Translations under genes and position numbers: made by a program | Notes under the pieces: generated by a model | The model's database searches: none | Seen by the model: only the letters and a program-made list of their open reading frames with translations | Told to the model about the DNA's origin: nothing | Assembly: GCF_900156095.1 (NCBI RefSeq) | Contig: NZ_FTMJ01000004.1 | Location: 62,001-126,000 of the forward strand | Direction of reading: 5' to 3' | Length of the DNA stretch: 64,000 bases | Source of the DNA: Aeromonas sp. RU39B | Lineage (GTDB): Bacteria > Pseudomonadota > Gammaproteobacteria > Enterobacterales > Aeromonadaceae | Part shown: positions 46,779 to 55,093 of the stretch, one piece after another | How the letters are laid out: each line of letters opens with the position of its first letter | Numbering within the stretch: position 1 is the first letter of the stretch

Positions 46779-47648
46779 TCAGGTGATCTTGCCGGTCTCC
46801 AGCAGTTGCTGGATCAGCGGACGCAAGATCAGCTCCATGGCAAACCCCATCTTGCCGCCCGGCACCACTATGGTGTTGAGGCGTGACATGAACGAGCCAT
46901 CGATCATCGAGAGCAGGTAGGGGAAATCGACGTTTTTGATGCCGCGAAAGCGGATCACCAGCATGCTCTCATCAAGGCTCGGGATCACCTTGGCGCTGAA
47001 GGGGTTCGAGGTATCGACCGTGGGCACGCGCTGGAAGTTGATATGAGTGCGGGAGAACTGCGGTGTGATGAAGTGGATGTAGTCATCCATCGACCGGATG
47101 ATGGAGTCGGTGACCGCTTCACGGGAGTGGCCGCGCTCGGCGGTGTCGCGGATCAGCTTTTGAATCCACTCCAGGTTGACGATGGGCACTACGCCAATCA
47201 GGAAGTCCACATGGCGGGCCACATTGTGCTCATCGGTGACCACACCGCCATGCAGCCCTTCGTAAAACAGTAGATCGGTGTCGTCCGGCAGCGGTTGCCA
47301 GGGGGTAAAGGTGCCCGGCATCTGATTAAACGGCACCGCCTCGTCAAAGGTGTGCAGATAACGGCGGTATTGACCGCAGCCGGTCTGACCGTAGTTTTGG
47401 AAAAATTGCTCGAGCTGGCCGAAGTCATTGGCCTCGGGACCAAAATAGCTGATGTGGCGGCCGAGCTCACGAGCGCGGCGAATGGCCACGTCCATCTCGG
47501 GGCGGGTATAGCGGTGAAAGCTGTCCCCTTCGACCACGGCGGCGCGATAACCCAGCTGGTGGAAAATGGAGCGAAACGCCAGCGTGGTGGTAGAGGTGCC
47601 TGCTCCGGAGGAGCCAGTCACTGCGATAATGGGATGTTTGGCCGACAT
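46779..47648 (-). CDS. prkB: Phosphoribulokinase-like protein PrkB
   Basis: The 289-residue product matches E. coli PrkB in length and motifs: an unusual P-loop GSSGAGTSTTTLAF that lacks the normal lysine, EGDSFHRYTRPEMD, YFGPEANDF and FYEGLHGG. PrkB looks like a Calvin-cycle phosphoribulokinase, but the organism has no RuBisCO gene here and its real substrate is unknown. It sits next to yheU and yhfA/crp, as in E. coli. Confidence 0.94.
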   Translation of the reverse strand: MSAKHPIIAVTGSSGAGTSTTTLAFRSIFHQLGYRAAVVEGDSFHRYTRPEMDVAIRRARELGRHISYFGPEANDFGQLEQFFQNYGQTGCGQYRRYLHTFDEAVPFNQMPGTFTPWQPLPDDTDLLFYEGLHGGVVTDEHNVARHVDFLIGVVPIVNLEWIQKLIRDTAERGHSREAVTDSIIRSMDDYIHFITPQFSRTHINFQRVPTVDTSNPFSAKVIPSLDESMLVIRFRGIKNVDFPYLLSMIDGSFMSRLNTIVVPGGKMGFAMELILRPLIQQLLETGKIT

Positions 47649-47701
47649 TCAGGGGTCCTCGTCCATGGAAATACCGTTATAGGGGGGAGCGACCGATGGG
47701 G

Positions 47702-47926
47702 TCAAGCGTCGTCGTGAAAGCGATCGGCGGGCACGATGTCCACCGTTTCATGCAGTTCGCTATAAACGATCACCGCGATGCCAGTACGAAGCTGCGCTTT
47801 GACCTGCTCGACCTTGTCGGCGAGCGACATCTCCTGCTCGCCATAGTCGGTGCCTTCACGCAGTACGAACGATTCAACCAGATTGTCGAGGGTGGTGCCC
47901 TCGAGATCCTGCCAGGGGATGATCAT
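47702..47926 (-). CDS. yheU: YheU family protein
   Basis: This is a 74-residue protein of the UPF0270 family. The core [38 protein letters not shown] and [12 protein letters not shown] is conserved with E. coli YheU. ATG 47926 gives the family length; the frame to 47977 adds 17 residues not seen in the family. The function is unknown, and the neighbour set yheT-yheU-prkB is conserved. Confidence 0.93.
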   Translation of the reverse strand: MIIPWQDLEGTTLDNLVESFVLREGTDYGEQEMSLADKVEQVKAQLRTGIAVIVYSELHETVDIVPADRFHDDA

Positions 47927-47945
47927 GATAACTCCGCAACAAGGG

Positions 47946-48935
47946 TCATTGGCCGCTGGCCTGGCGTTGCCAGTCACTCAGCCAGGCGCTTACCCGCTCC
48001 TCAAGCCAGTAACGGGGCCGCCACGGGGTGCCATACATAAAACCAACATGGCCGCCGCACCGGCTCAGCTCATAGCGGACGGTAGGCGAGAGTGCATGCG
48101 CGGCCGGGATCACCGCCTCACTCATAAAGGGGTCGTCGGCGGCATGGATAATCAGGGTCGGGATGCCAATTGCGCCAAGCAGTGGCAACCCCGAGCAGCG
48201 CTGATAGTAGTCATCGGCACTGGCAAAGCCGTGCAGCGGGGCGGTCACCAGCTCATCAAACTGACGCAGGGTGCCAATGGCGGCGATCTGGTCGGCCGAC
48301 CAGCGCTTGTCAGCGCCGGGAACCTGTTGCCGTTTGCGCTCCAGATTGCCGCGCAGGCTCTTTAGCAGATAGGTCTGATAGACGCGGGAGAAACCGCGAT
48401 TGACCCGATCCGAGCACGAGGCCAACAGCAGAGGCGCCGAGATCACCATGGCTGCCTGCAGCGGCAAGTCGGGGGTGCGGGCCAGCAGGTTGACCAGCAT
48501 GTTACCGCCCAGCGACCAGCCGATGGCAAGCAGGGGCCGGTTGGGATAACGCTGCTGCAAGGTGGCAATCAGGTAGCGCGCGTCGCTAATGGCGCCGGAG
48601 TGATAGGCCTCCAGCCGACGATTGGGTTCCCCGCTGCAGCCGCGAAAGTGCATCAAGACGGCTTGCTGGCCCTGCTTGGCCAGATGGGTCAGCATTCCCT
48701 TGGCATAGTGGGAATGCACACTCCCCTCCAGCCCGTGAAACAGCACCAGCAATGGTTGAGCTGTGGTGGGCTCGGGCGAGAGATTCCAGGCCAGATCGAC
48801 AAAATCCCCATCGGGCAGCTCGAGGCGCTCGGCCCGAAACTGCGCCGGTTGGCGGTGTAACCACTTGGGCAGGATGGTCTGCAAATGGGGATGCCGTGCC
48901 CACCAAGGGGCACGGAAGGTACTTTCGACAATCAT
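47946..48935 (-). CDS. yheT: Alpha/beta hydrolase YheT
   Basis: This 329-residue hydrolase has the AB-hydrolase-4 (YheT) pattern: [15 protein letters not shown] at the N-terminus, [16 protein letters not shown], and the nucleophile elbow [13 protein letters not shown]. The C-terminal acid and histidine are in [11 protein letters not shown] and SRCGGHVGF. The substrate is unknown. It is 2 bp from cheV and 20 bp from yheU on the same strand. Confidence 0.93.
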   Translation of the reverse strand: MIVESTFRAPWWARHPHLQTILPKWLHRQPAQFRAERLELPDGDFVDLAWNLSPEPTTAQPLLVLFHGLEGSVHSHYAKGMLTHLAKQGQQAVLMHFRGCSGEPNRRLEAYHSGAISDARYLIATLQQRYPNRPLLAIGWSLGGNMLVNLLARTPDLPLQAAMVISAPLLLASCSDRVNRGFSRVYQTYLLKSLRGNLERKRQQVPGADKRWSADQIAAIGTLRQFDELVTAPLHGFASADDYYQRCSGLPLLGAIGIPTLIIHAADDPFMSEAVIPAAHALSPTVRYELSRCGGHVGFMYGTPWRPRYWLEERVSAWLSDWQRQASGQ

Positions 48936-48937
48936 GC

Positions 48938-49837
48938 TCAGCTTTGCAGTGCCTTGTGGTGCTCGGCACCGCGCAGCATCGCCTGCACCAGCTCATTGGC
49001 TTCAAACTTGGTGAGCGCCTCGTGGGCACCGACCTGATGGGCCCGCTCCACGCTGATCTCGCTCGACAGCGAGGTGTGCAAAATGATGTAGGCCTTGGCC
49101 AGCCTGGCATCGCTTTGCACTTCGAATGCCAGCTCATAGCCATCGAGCCCCGGCATCTCGATATCGCTGACCAGAATATCGATCGGCTGGCCGCGCTCGG
49201 CTGCTTCCTTGAGCAGGGTGAAGGCGTCGTTACCGTTGCCACTGACCTGATAGGGAATGTTGATGTAATCGAGGGCGTTCATCAGCTGCTTGCGCGCCAC
49301 CGATGAGTCATCGACCAGCAGGATCCGCATCGGTTTGAGCACTTCCCGCTGCACGTCGGTGAGTAGCGGATAGAGGTGCTCCGGATCGTCGGGGAAGATG
49401 CGCGACAGAATCAGCTCAACGTCCAGTAGTTGGATCAGCTGCTCGTTGACCCGGGTCACGCCGGTCACGAAGACGTTATGACCGAGGCTGGCCGGCGGCG
49501 GCAGGATGTCACGCCAGTTACACTCGCTGATCCGCTCGATCCCCCGCACCAGAAAACCGACCAGAGTACGGCGGCAGTCAGTGATGATAATAAAGCAGCG
49601 GCTGCGCTCCTCGGCCGGGATTGGGCGATAACCCACAGCGCGCGCCATGTCGATGACCGGCAGGGTGTGGCCACGCAGGCTGACCGCGCCGAGCACGGTC
49701 GGATGAGAGTGGGGAATGGCCGTCAGCGGGGTAAAGGGGACGATCTCTTTTACCTTGAGGGTTCCGATGGCAAATAGCTGTTGTTGGGTGAGTCGGAAAA
49801 GCAGCATCCCTTGTGACTGGTTAGCCTTGCTTTTCAT
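48938..49837 (-). CDS. cheV: Chemotaxis coupling protein CheV
   Basis: CheV links chemoreceptors to CheA and tunes the signal through its own receiver. The 299-residue protein has an N-terminal CheW-like domain (residues about 10-160: LLFRLTQQQLFAIGTLKVKE, LGAVSLRGHTLPVIDM) and a C-terminal receiver (RILLVDDSSVARKQ, acceptor aspartate in DILVSDIEMPGLDGYE). I placed the start at ATG 49837 (MKSKANQSQ); the upstream 29 codons lack CheW character. No other che gene is adjacent. Confidence 0.92.
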   Translation of the reverse strand: MKSKANQSQGMLLFRLTQQQLFAIGTLKVKEIVPFTPLTAIPHSHPTVLGAVSLRGHTLPVIDMARAVGYRPIPAEERSRCFIIITDCRRTLVGFLVRGIERISECNWRDILPPPASLGHNVFVTGVTRVNEQLIQLLDVELILSRIFPDDPEHLYPLLTDVQREVLKPMRILLVDDSSVARKQLMNALDYINIPYQVSGNGNDAFTLLKEAAERGQPIDILVSDIEMPGLDGYELAFEVQSDARLAKAYIILHTSLSSEISVERAHQVGAHEALTKFEANELVQAMLRGAEHHKALQS

Positions 49838-50011
49838 AGGCAAAATCCCGTTGAGTTCAATGTGAATATCAGGTCCATCGCCAGCATAGCCGAGTTCGCC
49901 GGCCGGCACTGCCGGTCTCTGCACAGTTTCTGCGGTTCAGGCATCATCCTGTTTAAGCGGCAGCAATGGGGAAAAGTTGATGACAGAATCAGCTGTTGTC
50001 ACCATTTAGGG

Positions 50012-50635
50012 TCATTCGCGCTGCCACCACTGCAGATCCTGTTGCCACTGTAGCTCATCGCGATAACCGAGCTGGCGCAGCACTCCATCCATCTTTTGCC
50101 CCCCTTTGAGCAGGCGATCGGCACGCAGCAAGCGCCACTGCAGCGCCAGTTGTGCCAGTTGCTCGCTCGCCTCCAGCGGAGCCTCACCGCGCAGCAGTTG
50201 TTGCCACTCCTGCTGCAGCGGATGCAGACGGCCTTGCATCTGCAAGGGCTGACGCATCAGCTCATCGGCCAGCACCCGCAGGCGATCGCCATACGGGCCT
50301 TGCCAGCTTTTCTCTTCCTGCCAGCTGGCGAGCTGTTCGAGCAGGGCATCGAGCAGTGGCGTGCTCTCAAGCCAGCCGGAAACGGCCGGCTGCATCAGAC
50401 GGCGAGAGATCAGCACCTGCTGCCAGCGACAGTCGCGCAGCGGCGTAAAGGCCGCCAGACAGTCGGCCGGCAGCCAGCAGCCATCGCCTTCGGTCAGCAA
50501 CAACTCCTGCTCACCGAGTCGCAGCAGGGCCATGCCGGCGGCAATGCGCAGCAATTGTCCCTGTGGTTGGCGCTGGCGCTTGCCAAAGCAGAGCGTCGTG
50601 GCATGGTGAGAGTGAAATTCGATGGCGTGATGCAT
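50012..50635 (-). CDS. AraC-like protein with degenerate DNA-binding end
   Basis: The N-terminal half resembles the cupin sensor of AraC regulators (IEFHSHHATTLCFGKRQ, GDGCWLPADCLAAFTPL). The C-terminal half resembles AraC DNA-binding only in part: the RADRLLKGGQKMDGVLRQLGYRDE segment mimics the second helix-turn-helix, but the usual F-xR-xF-K-x-x-G-x-x-P-x-x-Y end is absent. From ATG 50635 it has 207 residues, shorter than typical AraC proteins. It is divergent from yheV and may or may not still bind DNA. Confidence 0.6.
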   Translation of the reverse strand: MHHAIEFHSHHATTLCFGKRQRQPQGQLLRIAAGMALLRLGEQELLLTEGDGCWLPADCLAAFTPLRDCRWQQVLISRRLMQPAVSGWLESTPLLDALLEQLASWQEEKSWQGPYGDRLRVLADELMRQPLQMQGRLHPLQQEWQQLLRGEAPLEASEQLAQLALQWRLLRADRLLKGGQKMDGVLRQLGYRDELQWQQDLQWWQRE

Positions 50636-50674
50636 GAGCAAACCTTGATATGATGCTGCCGGGAGGTAACAAAA

Positions 50675-50878
50675 ATGGAAACCAGGCGTAAAAAACGGTT
50701 CGTTGCCGGCGCGGTCTGCCCCGCCTGCGGCAAAATGGACACCATGATGCTGTATCTGGAGCATGGAGTCGAGAAGGTGACCTGCATCAAGTGTGGCGAC
50801 ACCCGGGTCAGACCCGGTGATGAGGTTGATAAAGCGACCCGTGACAGCGAAGAGGTGATTGGCGTCTTCCGGCCATGA
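50675..50878 (+). CDS. yheV: YheV family zinc-ribbon protein
   Basis: This 67-residue protein matches E. coli YheV: RKKRFVAGAVCPACGKMDTM, then CIKCGDTRVRPG and VIGVFRP. The four cysteines (CPAC and CIKC) form a metal ribbon. It lies just before slyD, as in E. coli. The function is unknown. Confidence 0.92.
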   Translation: METRRKKRFVAGAVCPACGKMDTMMLYLEHGVEKVTCIKCGDTRVRPGDEVDKATRDSEEVIGVFRP

Positions 50879-50948
50879 TCACGGCATAGGCGGGGGCGCC
50901 GATTTCGGTTATGCTTGTGCCGTTTTTTCTCTTTGCAGGATCCCTGAC

Positions 50949-51617
50949 ATGAAAGTAGCTCCTCTGAGCGTTGTTACGCTGGAATACACCGTCACCGACG
51001 AGCACGGTGAGGTGATCGACAGTACCGTCGGCAAAGAGCCGCTGGTCTATTTGCACGGTACCCGCTATCTGGTTTCCGGTCTGGAAGCTGCGCTGGAGGG
51101 GCGTGCTGTGGGTGACGCGTTTGACGTGACCCTGACTCCGGAACAGGCCTATGGCGTGTATGACGAGTCGCTGGTTCAAGAAGTGCCGGGCGAACTGTTC
51201 GACGGCATGGAAGTGGCCGAAGGTGATACCTTCGTGGCCGAAACCGACGATGGCCACCGTCCGGTGACCGTGGTTGAAGTGTCTGAAGAGTTCGTCAAGG
51301 TCGATGGTAACCATCCGCTGGCTGGCGTGACCCTGAGCTTCACCGTCGAGATCAAGAACGTGCGTCCGGCCACTGCCGAAGAGCTGGCCCATGGCCATGT
51401 TCACGGTGCCGGTGGTTGTGGTGGTCACGGTCACGATCATGATCATGAAGAGGGCGGCTGCTGCGGCGGTGGTCATCATCATGACCATTACCACGATCAT
51501 GAACACGGTCACGGCGGTTGCTGTGGCGGTGCTGGCCATAAGCATGACGACGACGATCACGGCCAAGGCGGTTGCTGCGGTGGTGGTGGTTGCGGTGGTC
51601 ACGGTCACCACCACTGA
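50949..51617 (+). CDS. slyD: Metal-binding FKBP-type prolyl isomerase SlyD
   Basis: SlyD is a cytosolic peptidyl-prolyl isomerase and metallochaperone that supplies Ni to hydrogenase maturation. Residues 1-147 form the FKBP domain with the IF chaperone insert (VQEVPGELFDGMEV...). Residues 148-222 are a metal-binding tail holding 22 His and 8 Cys arranged in repeats of GGCCGG and HDHD/HHH. ATG 50949 is preferred, with AGGA upstream; the frame from 50859 adds 30 residues not seen in the family. Confidence 0.96.
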   Translation: MKVAPLSVVTLEYTVTDEHGEVIDSTVGKEPLVYLHGTRYLVSGLEAALEGRAVGDAFDVTLTPEQAYGVYDESLVQEVPGELFDGMEVAEGDTFVAETDDGHRPVTVVEVSEEFVKVDGNHPLAGVTLSFTVEIKNVRPATAEELAHGHVHGAGGCGGHGHDHDHEEGGCCGGGHHHDHYHDHEHGHGGCCGGAGHKHDDDDHGQGGCCGGGGCGGHGHHH

Positions 51618-51629
51618 TACCCGGATTGA

Positions 51630-51661
51630 TATGAAAGAGCCCGCCATCGCGGGCTTTTTTT
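51630..51661 (+). terminator. Terminator of slyD
   Basis: The AGCCCGC / GCGGGCT stem with an ATC-type loop is followed by seven T. Confidence 0.92.
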
Positions 51662-51808
51662 GTCAGTGGTTGTCATCGCGGTGAGGTTTTACGTGGCGGT
51701 GAACCCTCTGTTGTTATGCTCTTAACGACATAGTGGGATGAATTTAACTGGTATTACCTGTTGCTCAGACTACAATGCGCCACCACCCATATTGCTAGAC
51801 ACCCCTGC

Positions 51809-52798
51809 ATGTCCTCCCACGATCCGTTGTTTGACTCTTCGTTTGAAACCCGTTTTCTTCATCCGCGTTACTGGTTGAGCTGGATGTCGCTGGGGGTGTT
51901 GATGGTGCTCGCGTTTGTGCCGGTATGGATGCGTGACCGTCTGGCCGACGCACTGGCTCCACTGGTGTTTCGCGTCTCGAAAAAACAGCTCTATATCGCC
52001 AGAACCAATCTGGCAATCTGCTTCCCGGCCCAGAGTGCCGCTGAGCACGATGCCATTGTGATGACCTCGATTCGGGTCGGGCTCAAGAGTTTGCTGGGGT
52101 TTGGCGAGTTCAGTGTGCGCGGCCCGCGTTATTTGATGAGCAGGATGCAGGTCAGTGGCTGGGAACACATCGAGGCACTGCAGGCGCAGGGCCGGCAAGT
52201 GATTCTGGTGGTGCCACACACCTGGCCGGTCGATGCTGCCGGGTATTATTTCACCCAACGCGGCGTGCCGATGTGCACCATGATGAAACGGGCGCGCAAT
52301 CCGGTGTTTGATTGGCACCTGAATCGGGCGCGTGCGCGCAATGGTTGCCGCGTGTATGAGCGCAGCGCCGGCATCAAGGCAGTGATCAAAACCATCAAAA
52401 AAGGGCACAGTTTCTTTTATCTGCCCGATCAGGATCACGGCCGCGACAAGAGTATTTTCGTTCCCTTCTTTGGTCATCCCAAGGCGACTCTGCCGGCGTT
52501 ACCGCGTCTGGTGCAGGTCAGCGGTGCCAGTGCGGTGCCGCTGATGGCCTGCTATGACGAGGCGCAGCGCTGTTATCGCCTGGAGATTGGCGAACCCTTT
52601 GATAACTATCCAACGGATGATGTGGTCGCCGACACCTGCCGCATGAACAATATGGTGCAGCAGCAGCTAACCCGGCATCCGGGGCAGTACATGTGGTTTT
52701 TGAAGATTTTCGATACCCGTGAACACCAGCAGGGGCGAGATGGGCTCTATGAGGCCGGGATCAAGCGGATTCGGCGCGGGCTGTCGCCCATCGCATGA
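51809..52798 (+). CDS. lpxM: Lipid A biosynthesis acyltransferase LpxM
   Basis: LpxM adds the last secondary acyl chain to lipid A on the cytoplasmic face of the inner membrane. The 329-residue product follows E. coli LpxM: LHPRYWLSWMSLGVLMVLAF (one membrane helix), the catalytic HX4D motif in VVPHTWPVDAAGYY, YLPDQDHGRDKSIFVPFF and a MVQQQLTRHPGQYMWFLK C-terminal block. I chose ATG 51809 (MSSHDPLFDSSFE); the longer frame from 51761 adds 16 residues that look non-coding. Confidence 0.94.
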   Translation: MSSHDPLFDSSFETRFLHPRYWLSWMSLGVLMVLAFVPVWMRDRLADALAPLVFRVSKKQLYIARTNLAICFPAQSAAEHDAIVMTSIRVGLKSLLGFGEFSVRGPRYLMSRMQVSGWEHIEALQAQGRQVILVVPHTWPVDAAGYYFTQRGVPMCTMMKRARNPVFDWHLNRARARNGCRVYERSAGIKAVIKTIKKGHSFFYLPDQDHGRDKSIFVPFFGHPKATLPALPRLVQVSGASAVPLMACYDEAQRCYRLEIGEPFDNYPTDDVVADTCRMNNMVQQQLTRHPGQYMWFLKIFDTREHQQGRDGLYEAGIKRIRRGLSPIA

Positions 52799-52825
52799 GC
52801 GAGTCGTCGGACACATGAATAGAAA

Positions 52826-52857
52826 AACGGGGAGAGCGATAACGCTCTCCCCGTTGT
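52826..52857. terminator. Bidirectional hairpin between lpxM and slyX
   Basis: A perfect 13-bp stem AACGGGGAGAGCG / CGCTCTCCCCGTT with an ATAA loop and A/T flanks, between convergent genes. Confidence 0.9.
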
Positions 52858-52875
52858 GTTTAGTCCATTTCACGC

Positions 52876-53094
52876 TTAGTAGTGCGGAGGCGGCGTCTCT
52901 TCCGACATGCTGGCAATCTGGCTTGGTTGTATCACCATGAACTTTTCCACCAGCAGCTGGAACTGATAGCGCAACTTGTCCAGCTCGCGGCCCTGCACGG
53001 CAAGCTCTTCACTCAGTTGCTCGACCGTGTATTCGGTATAGGCAAGACGGGTCTCCAGGGTTTCAATGCGCTCGAGAAGCGGCTGCGTGTCCAT
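52876..53094 (-). CDS. slyX: SlyX coiled-coil protein
   Basis: This 72-residue protein is predominantly a coiled coil: heptads in LLERIETLETRLAYTEYTVE and LSEELAVQGRELDKLRYQFQ, with an acidic Pro-rich end (SEETPPPHY), the SlyX signature. ATG 53094 has AAGGAAA upstream. In E. coli slyX lies between slyD and fkpA. Here it is separated from fkpA by the WD40 gene and from slyD by lpxM. The function is unknown. Confidence 0.92.
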   Translation of the reverse strand: MDTQPLLERIETLETRLAYTEYTVEQLSEELAVQGRELDKLRYQFQLLVEKFMVIQPSQIASMSEETPPPHY

Positions 53095-53104
53095 CAGATT
53101 TCCT

Positions 53105-54076
53105 TTACTTGATGCTCCAGGTTTCGGCATAGCCGCTGGAGCTGAGTGTGACTACCCGGTTATTGTCGCGCAAAGCCACGCCATAGACCACTGCGCCAGC
53201 CGGTCGATGCTGCTCGCGGATTGCCACTTGCCAGTTGGCGAGCAATGCGCCGTCACTCACCTGCCACAGTTCAGCCTGGCGTGAGGGTGAGCCGGTCAGC
53301 AGCCATTTGCCCTGATTGACGAAACGGGCGGTGCTGTAGATCTCCTGACGGTGCTTCATCTGCAGTTGACTGACCTGTTTGCCACTGACCAGATCCCAGA
53401 TCACCGCCTGACCCATGGCACTGGCGGTAAAGGCGTAGCGACCGGCTGGATCGAGCCGCACCAGCGCCACCCGGCTGCCATGGTTGAAGCGATGCAGCAC
53501 CTGGCCGCTTTGGGTATTCCACAGATAGGCGGCGTAGTCATTGCCACCGCTCAGGGCGTAACGGCCATTCGGGGAGAGATCAACGCTGTTCACCGCTTCG
53601 CTGTGGCCGAGAAACTGCAGGCGGCGACCGCTTTGCAGATCGACCCACTCGCTCTTGCCATCTTCGCGGGCAATCACCACCTGATGACCGTTGTCCGCCA
53701 CGGCGATATCACGCAGGCGTGATTCGGGCAGGGAGTAGTAACCGGCCGACTTGCCATCCCGGGTTTGCCACAGGGCGAAGGTGGTGGCCGAGGCGGTGAC
53801 GGCCCAACCCGACGCGGGGGAGAAGCGGGTGACGGTCACCGGCTCGTCATCCTTGTCGGTGTGCCAGCGAAAGCGGGGGGTTTTTCGGGGCAAGTCCCAC
53901 AACACCGCGCCCTGACTGGCACTGCCAAGCAGCGCCAGCGACGCATCATTCGAGAGTTCGCCACTGAGCACGCTGCTGTCTGCCAGCTGAAGCTGCTGCT
54001 CTGCGTTTGACTCCGGTTGGTTGCAGCCAGAGAGTAATGTGGTGAGAAGCAGTATCACTACGGCACTTTTTTGCAT
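53105..54076 (-). CDS. WD40-repeat lipoprotein
   Basis: From ATG 54076 the protein has 323 residues. A lipobox (LLTTLLSGCNQ) marks it as a lipoprotein. The mature part is a beta-propeller of WD40-like repeats, each with a variation of the x-D-x-S-x-x-G-x-x-x-x-x-x-x-D pattern: VNSVDLSPNGRYALSGGNDY (strongest), VRLDPAGRYAFTASAMGQAV, YSTARFVNQGKWLLTGSPS. These usually scaffold protein complexes in the envelope. Its operon partner slyX is 10 bp downstream. No specific function is known. Confidence 0.85.
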   Translation of the reverse strand: MQKSAVVILLLTTLLSGCNQPESNAEQQLQLADSSVLSGELSNDASLALLGSASQGAVLWDLPRKTPRFRWHTDKDDEPVTVTRFSPASGWAVTASATTFALWQTRDGKSAGYYSLPESRLRDIAVADNGHQVVIAREDGKSEWVDLQSGRRLQFLGHSEAVNSVDLSPNGRYALSGGNDYAAYLWNTQSGQVLHRFNHGSRVALVRLDPAGRYAFTASAMGQAVIWDLVSGKQVSQLQMKHRQEIYSTARFVNQGKWLLTGSPSRQAELWQVSDGALLANWQVAIREQHRPAGAVVYGVALRDNNRVVTLSSSGYAETWSIK

Positions 54077-54192
54077 TTTTCCTGTCTCATGCTTTGTTCG
54101 CACGGTCGCGGGCGCTAGTATAGGGCGGTTTGTTGCCCTTAATCTCCCCTTTCGGATGGAAAGGGCGAGTCGCATTATGTTTGGAGAGTCTG

Positions 54193-54993
54193 ATGAATAG
54201 TTTTCTGAAGGTATCCCTGCTGGCAGCTGCCGTGTCTGTAGGTCTGACTGCATGCCAGAAGGATGAGAAGCCGGCAGCTCCTGCCAAGACCGAAGCTGCC
54301 AAACCGGCGGAAGGCAAGGTCGAGGCCAAGAGCTTCGAAGAGCAGTCCGGCTATGCAATCGGTCTCTCCATGGGCCGTTATATCGCCAACACCCTCGAGC
54401 GCCAGCAAGAGCTGGGCATCAAGCTCGACAATCAGGTGATCCTCAAGGGTGTGACCGATGGTCTCTCCAAGAGCGCCAAGATGAGCGATGAAGAGATCCA
54501 GAAGGCCCTGCAAGCCTATGATGCCAAGATCAACGACCTGACCAAGGCCAAGGCCGAGAAGGACGCTGCCGAGAACCAGAAGAAGGGTGATGCCTTCCTG
54601 GTCGACAACGCCAAGAAGGAAGGGGTCAAGACCACCGCCTCCGGCCTGCAATATCAGGTTGAGAAGCTCGGTAATGGTCCGAAGCCGAAAGATACTGACG
54701 TGGTCAAGGTGCACTACACCGGTACCCTGATCGACGGCACCAAGTTCGACAGCTCTGTCGATCGCGGCGAGCCGGTTACTTTCCCGCTCAACCAGGTGAT
54801 CCCGGGCTGGACCGAAGGCGTACAACTGATGCCAGTCGGCTCCAAGTTCAAGTTCTTCCTGCCCGCCAAGCTGGGCTACGGTGAACATGGCGCGGGCTCC
54901 ATCCCGGCTAACTCCGTGCTGGTCTTTGAGGTCGAGCTGCTCGCTATCGAGAAGCAGGCGGCTGACGATGTCAAGGGTGCCGAGAAGAAGTAA
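54193..54993 (+). CDS. fkpA: FKBP-type peptidyl-prolyl isomerase FkpA
   Basis: FkpA is an envelope chaperone and prolyl isomerase. The 266-residue product has a FKBP N-terminal dimerisation domain (about residues 45-150, helical) and the C-terminal FKBP domain (VKVHYTGTLIDGTKFDSSVD, VIPGWTEGVQLMPVGSKF, LGYGEHGAGSIPANSVLVFEVEL). The N-terminus contains LTACQK, a possible lipobox, although E. coli FkpA is a soluble periplasmic protein. GGAGAG lies 7 bases before ATG 54193. Its leader region is shared with the divergent WD40 gene. Confidence 0.95.
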   Translation: MNSFLKVSLLAAAVSVGLTACQKDEKPAAPAKTEAAKPAEGKVEAKSFEEQSGYAIGLSMGRYIANTLERQQELGIKLDNQVILKGVTDGLSKSAKMSDEEIQKALQAYDAKINDLTKAKAEKDAAENQKKGDAFLVDNAKKEGVKTTASGLQYQVEKLGNGPKPKDTDVVKVHYTGTLIDGTKFDSSVDRGEPVTFPLNQVIPGWTEGVQLMPVGSKFKFFLPAKLGYGEHGAGSIPANSVLVFEVELLAIEKQAADDVKGAEKK

Positions 54994-55008
54994 TACTCCT
55001 TCTCACCT

Positions 55009-55041
55009 CAAACAGGGCCTGCGGGCCCTGTTTTGTTTTGT
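55009..55041 (+). terminator. Terminator of fkpA
   Basis: CAGGGCC / GGCCCTG stem with a TGC-type loop, extended by A/T pairs (AAAC/GTTT), and followed by TTTTG. Confidence 0.87.
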
Positions 55042-55093
55042 GATCCAGCGCTACACTGCCTGTCCGTCCTGAATCAGAGGAGGCCCTGTCCGG

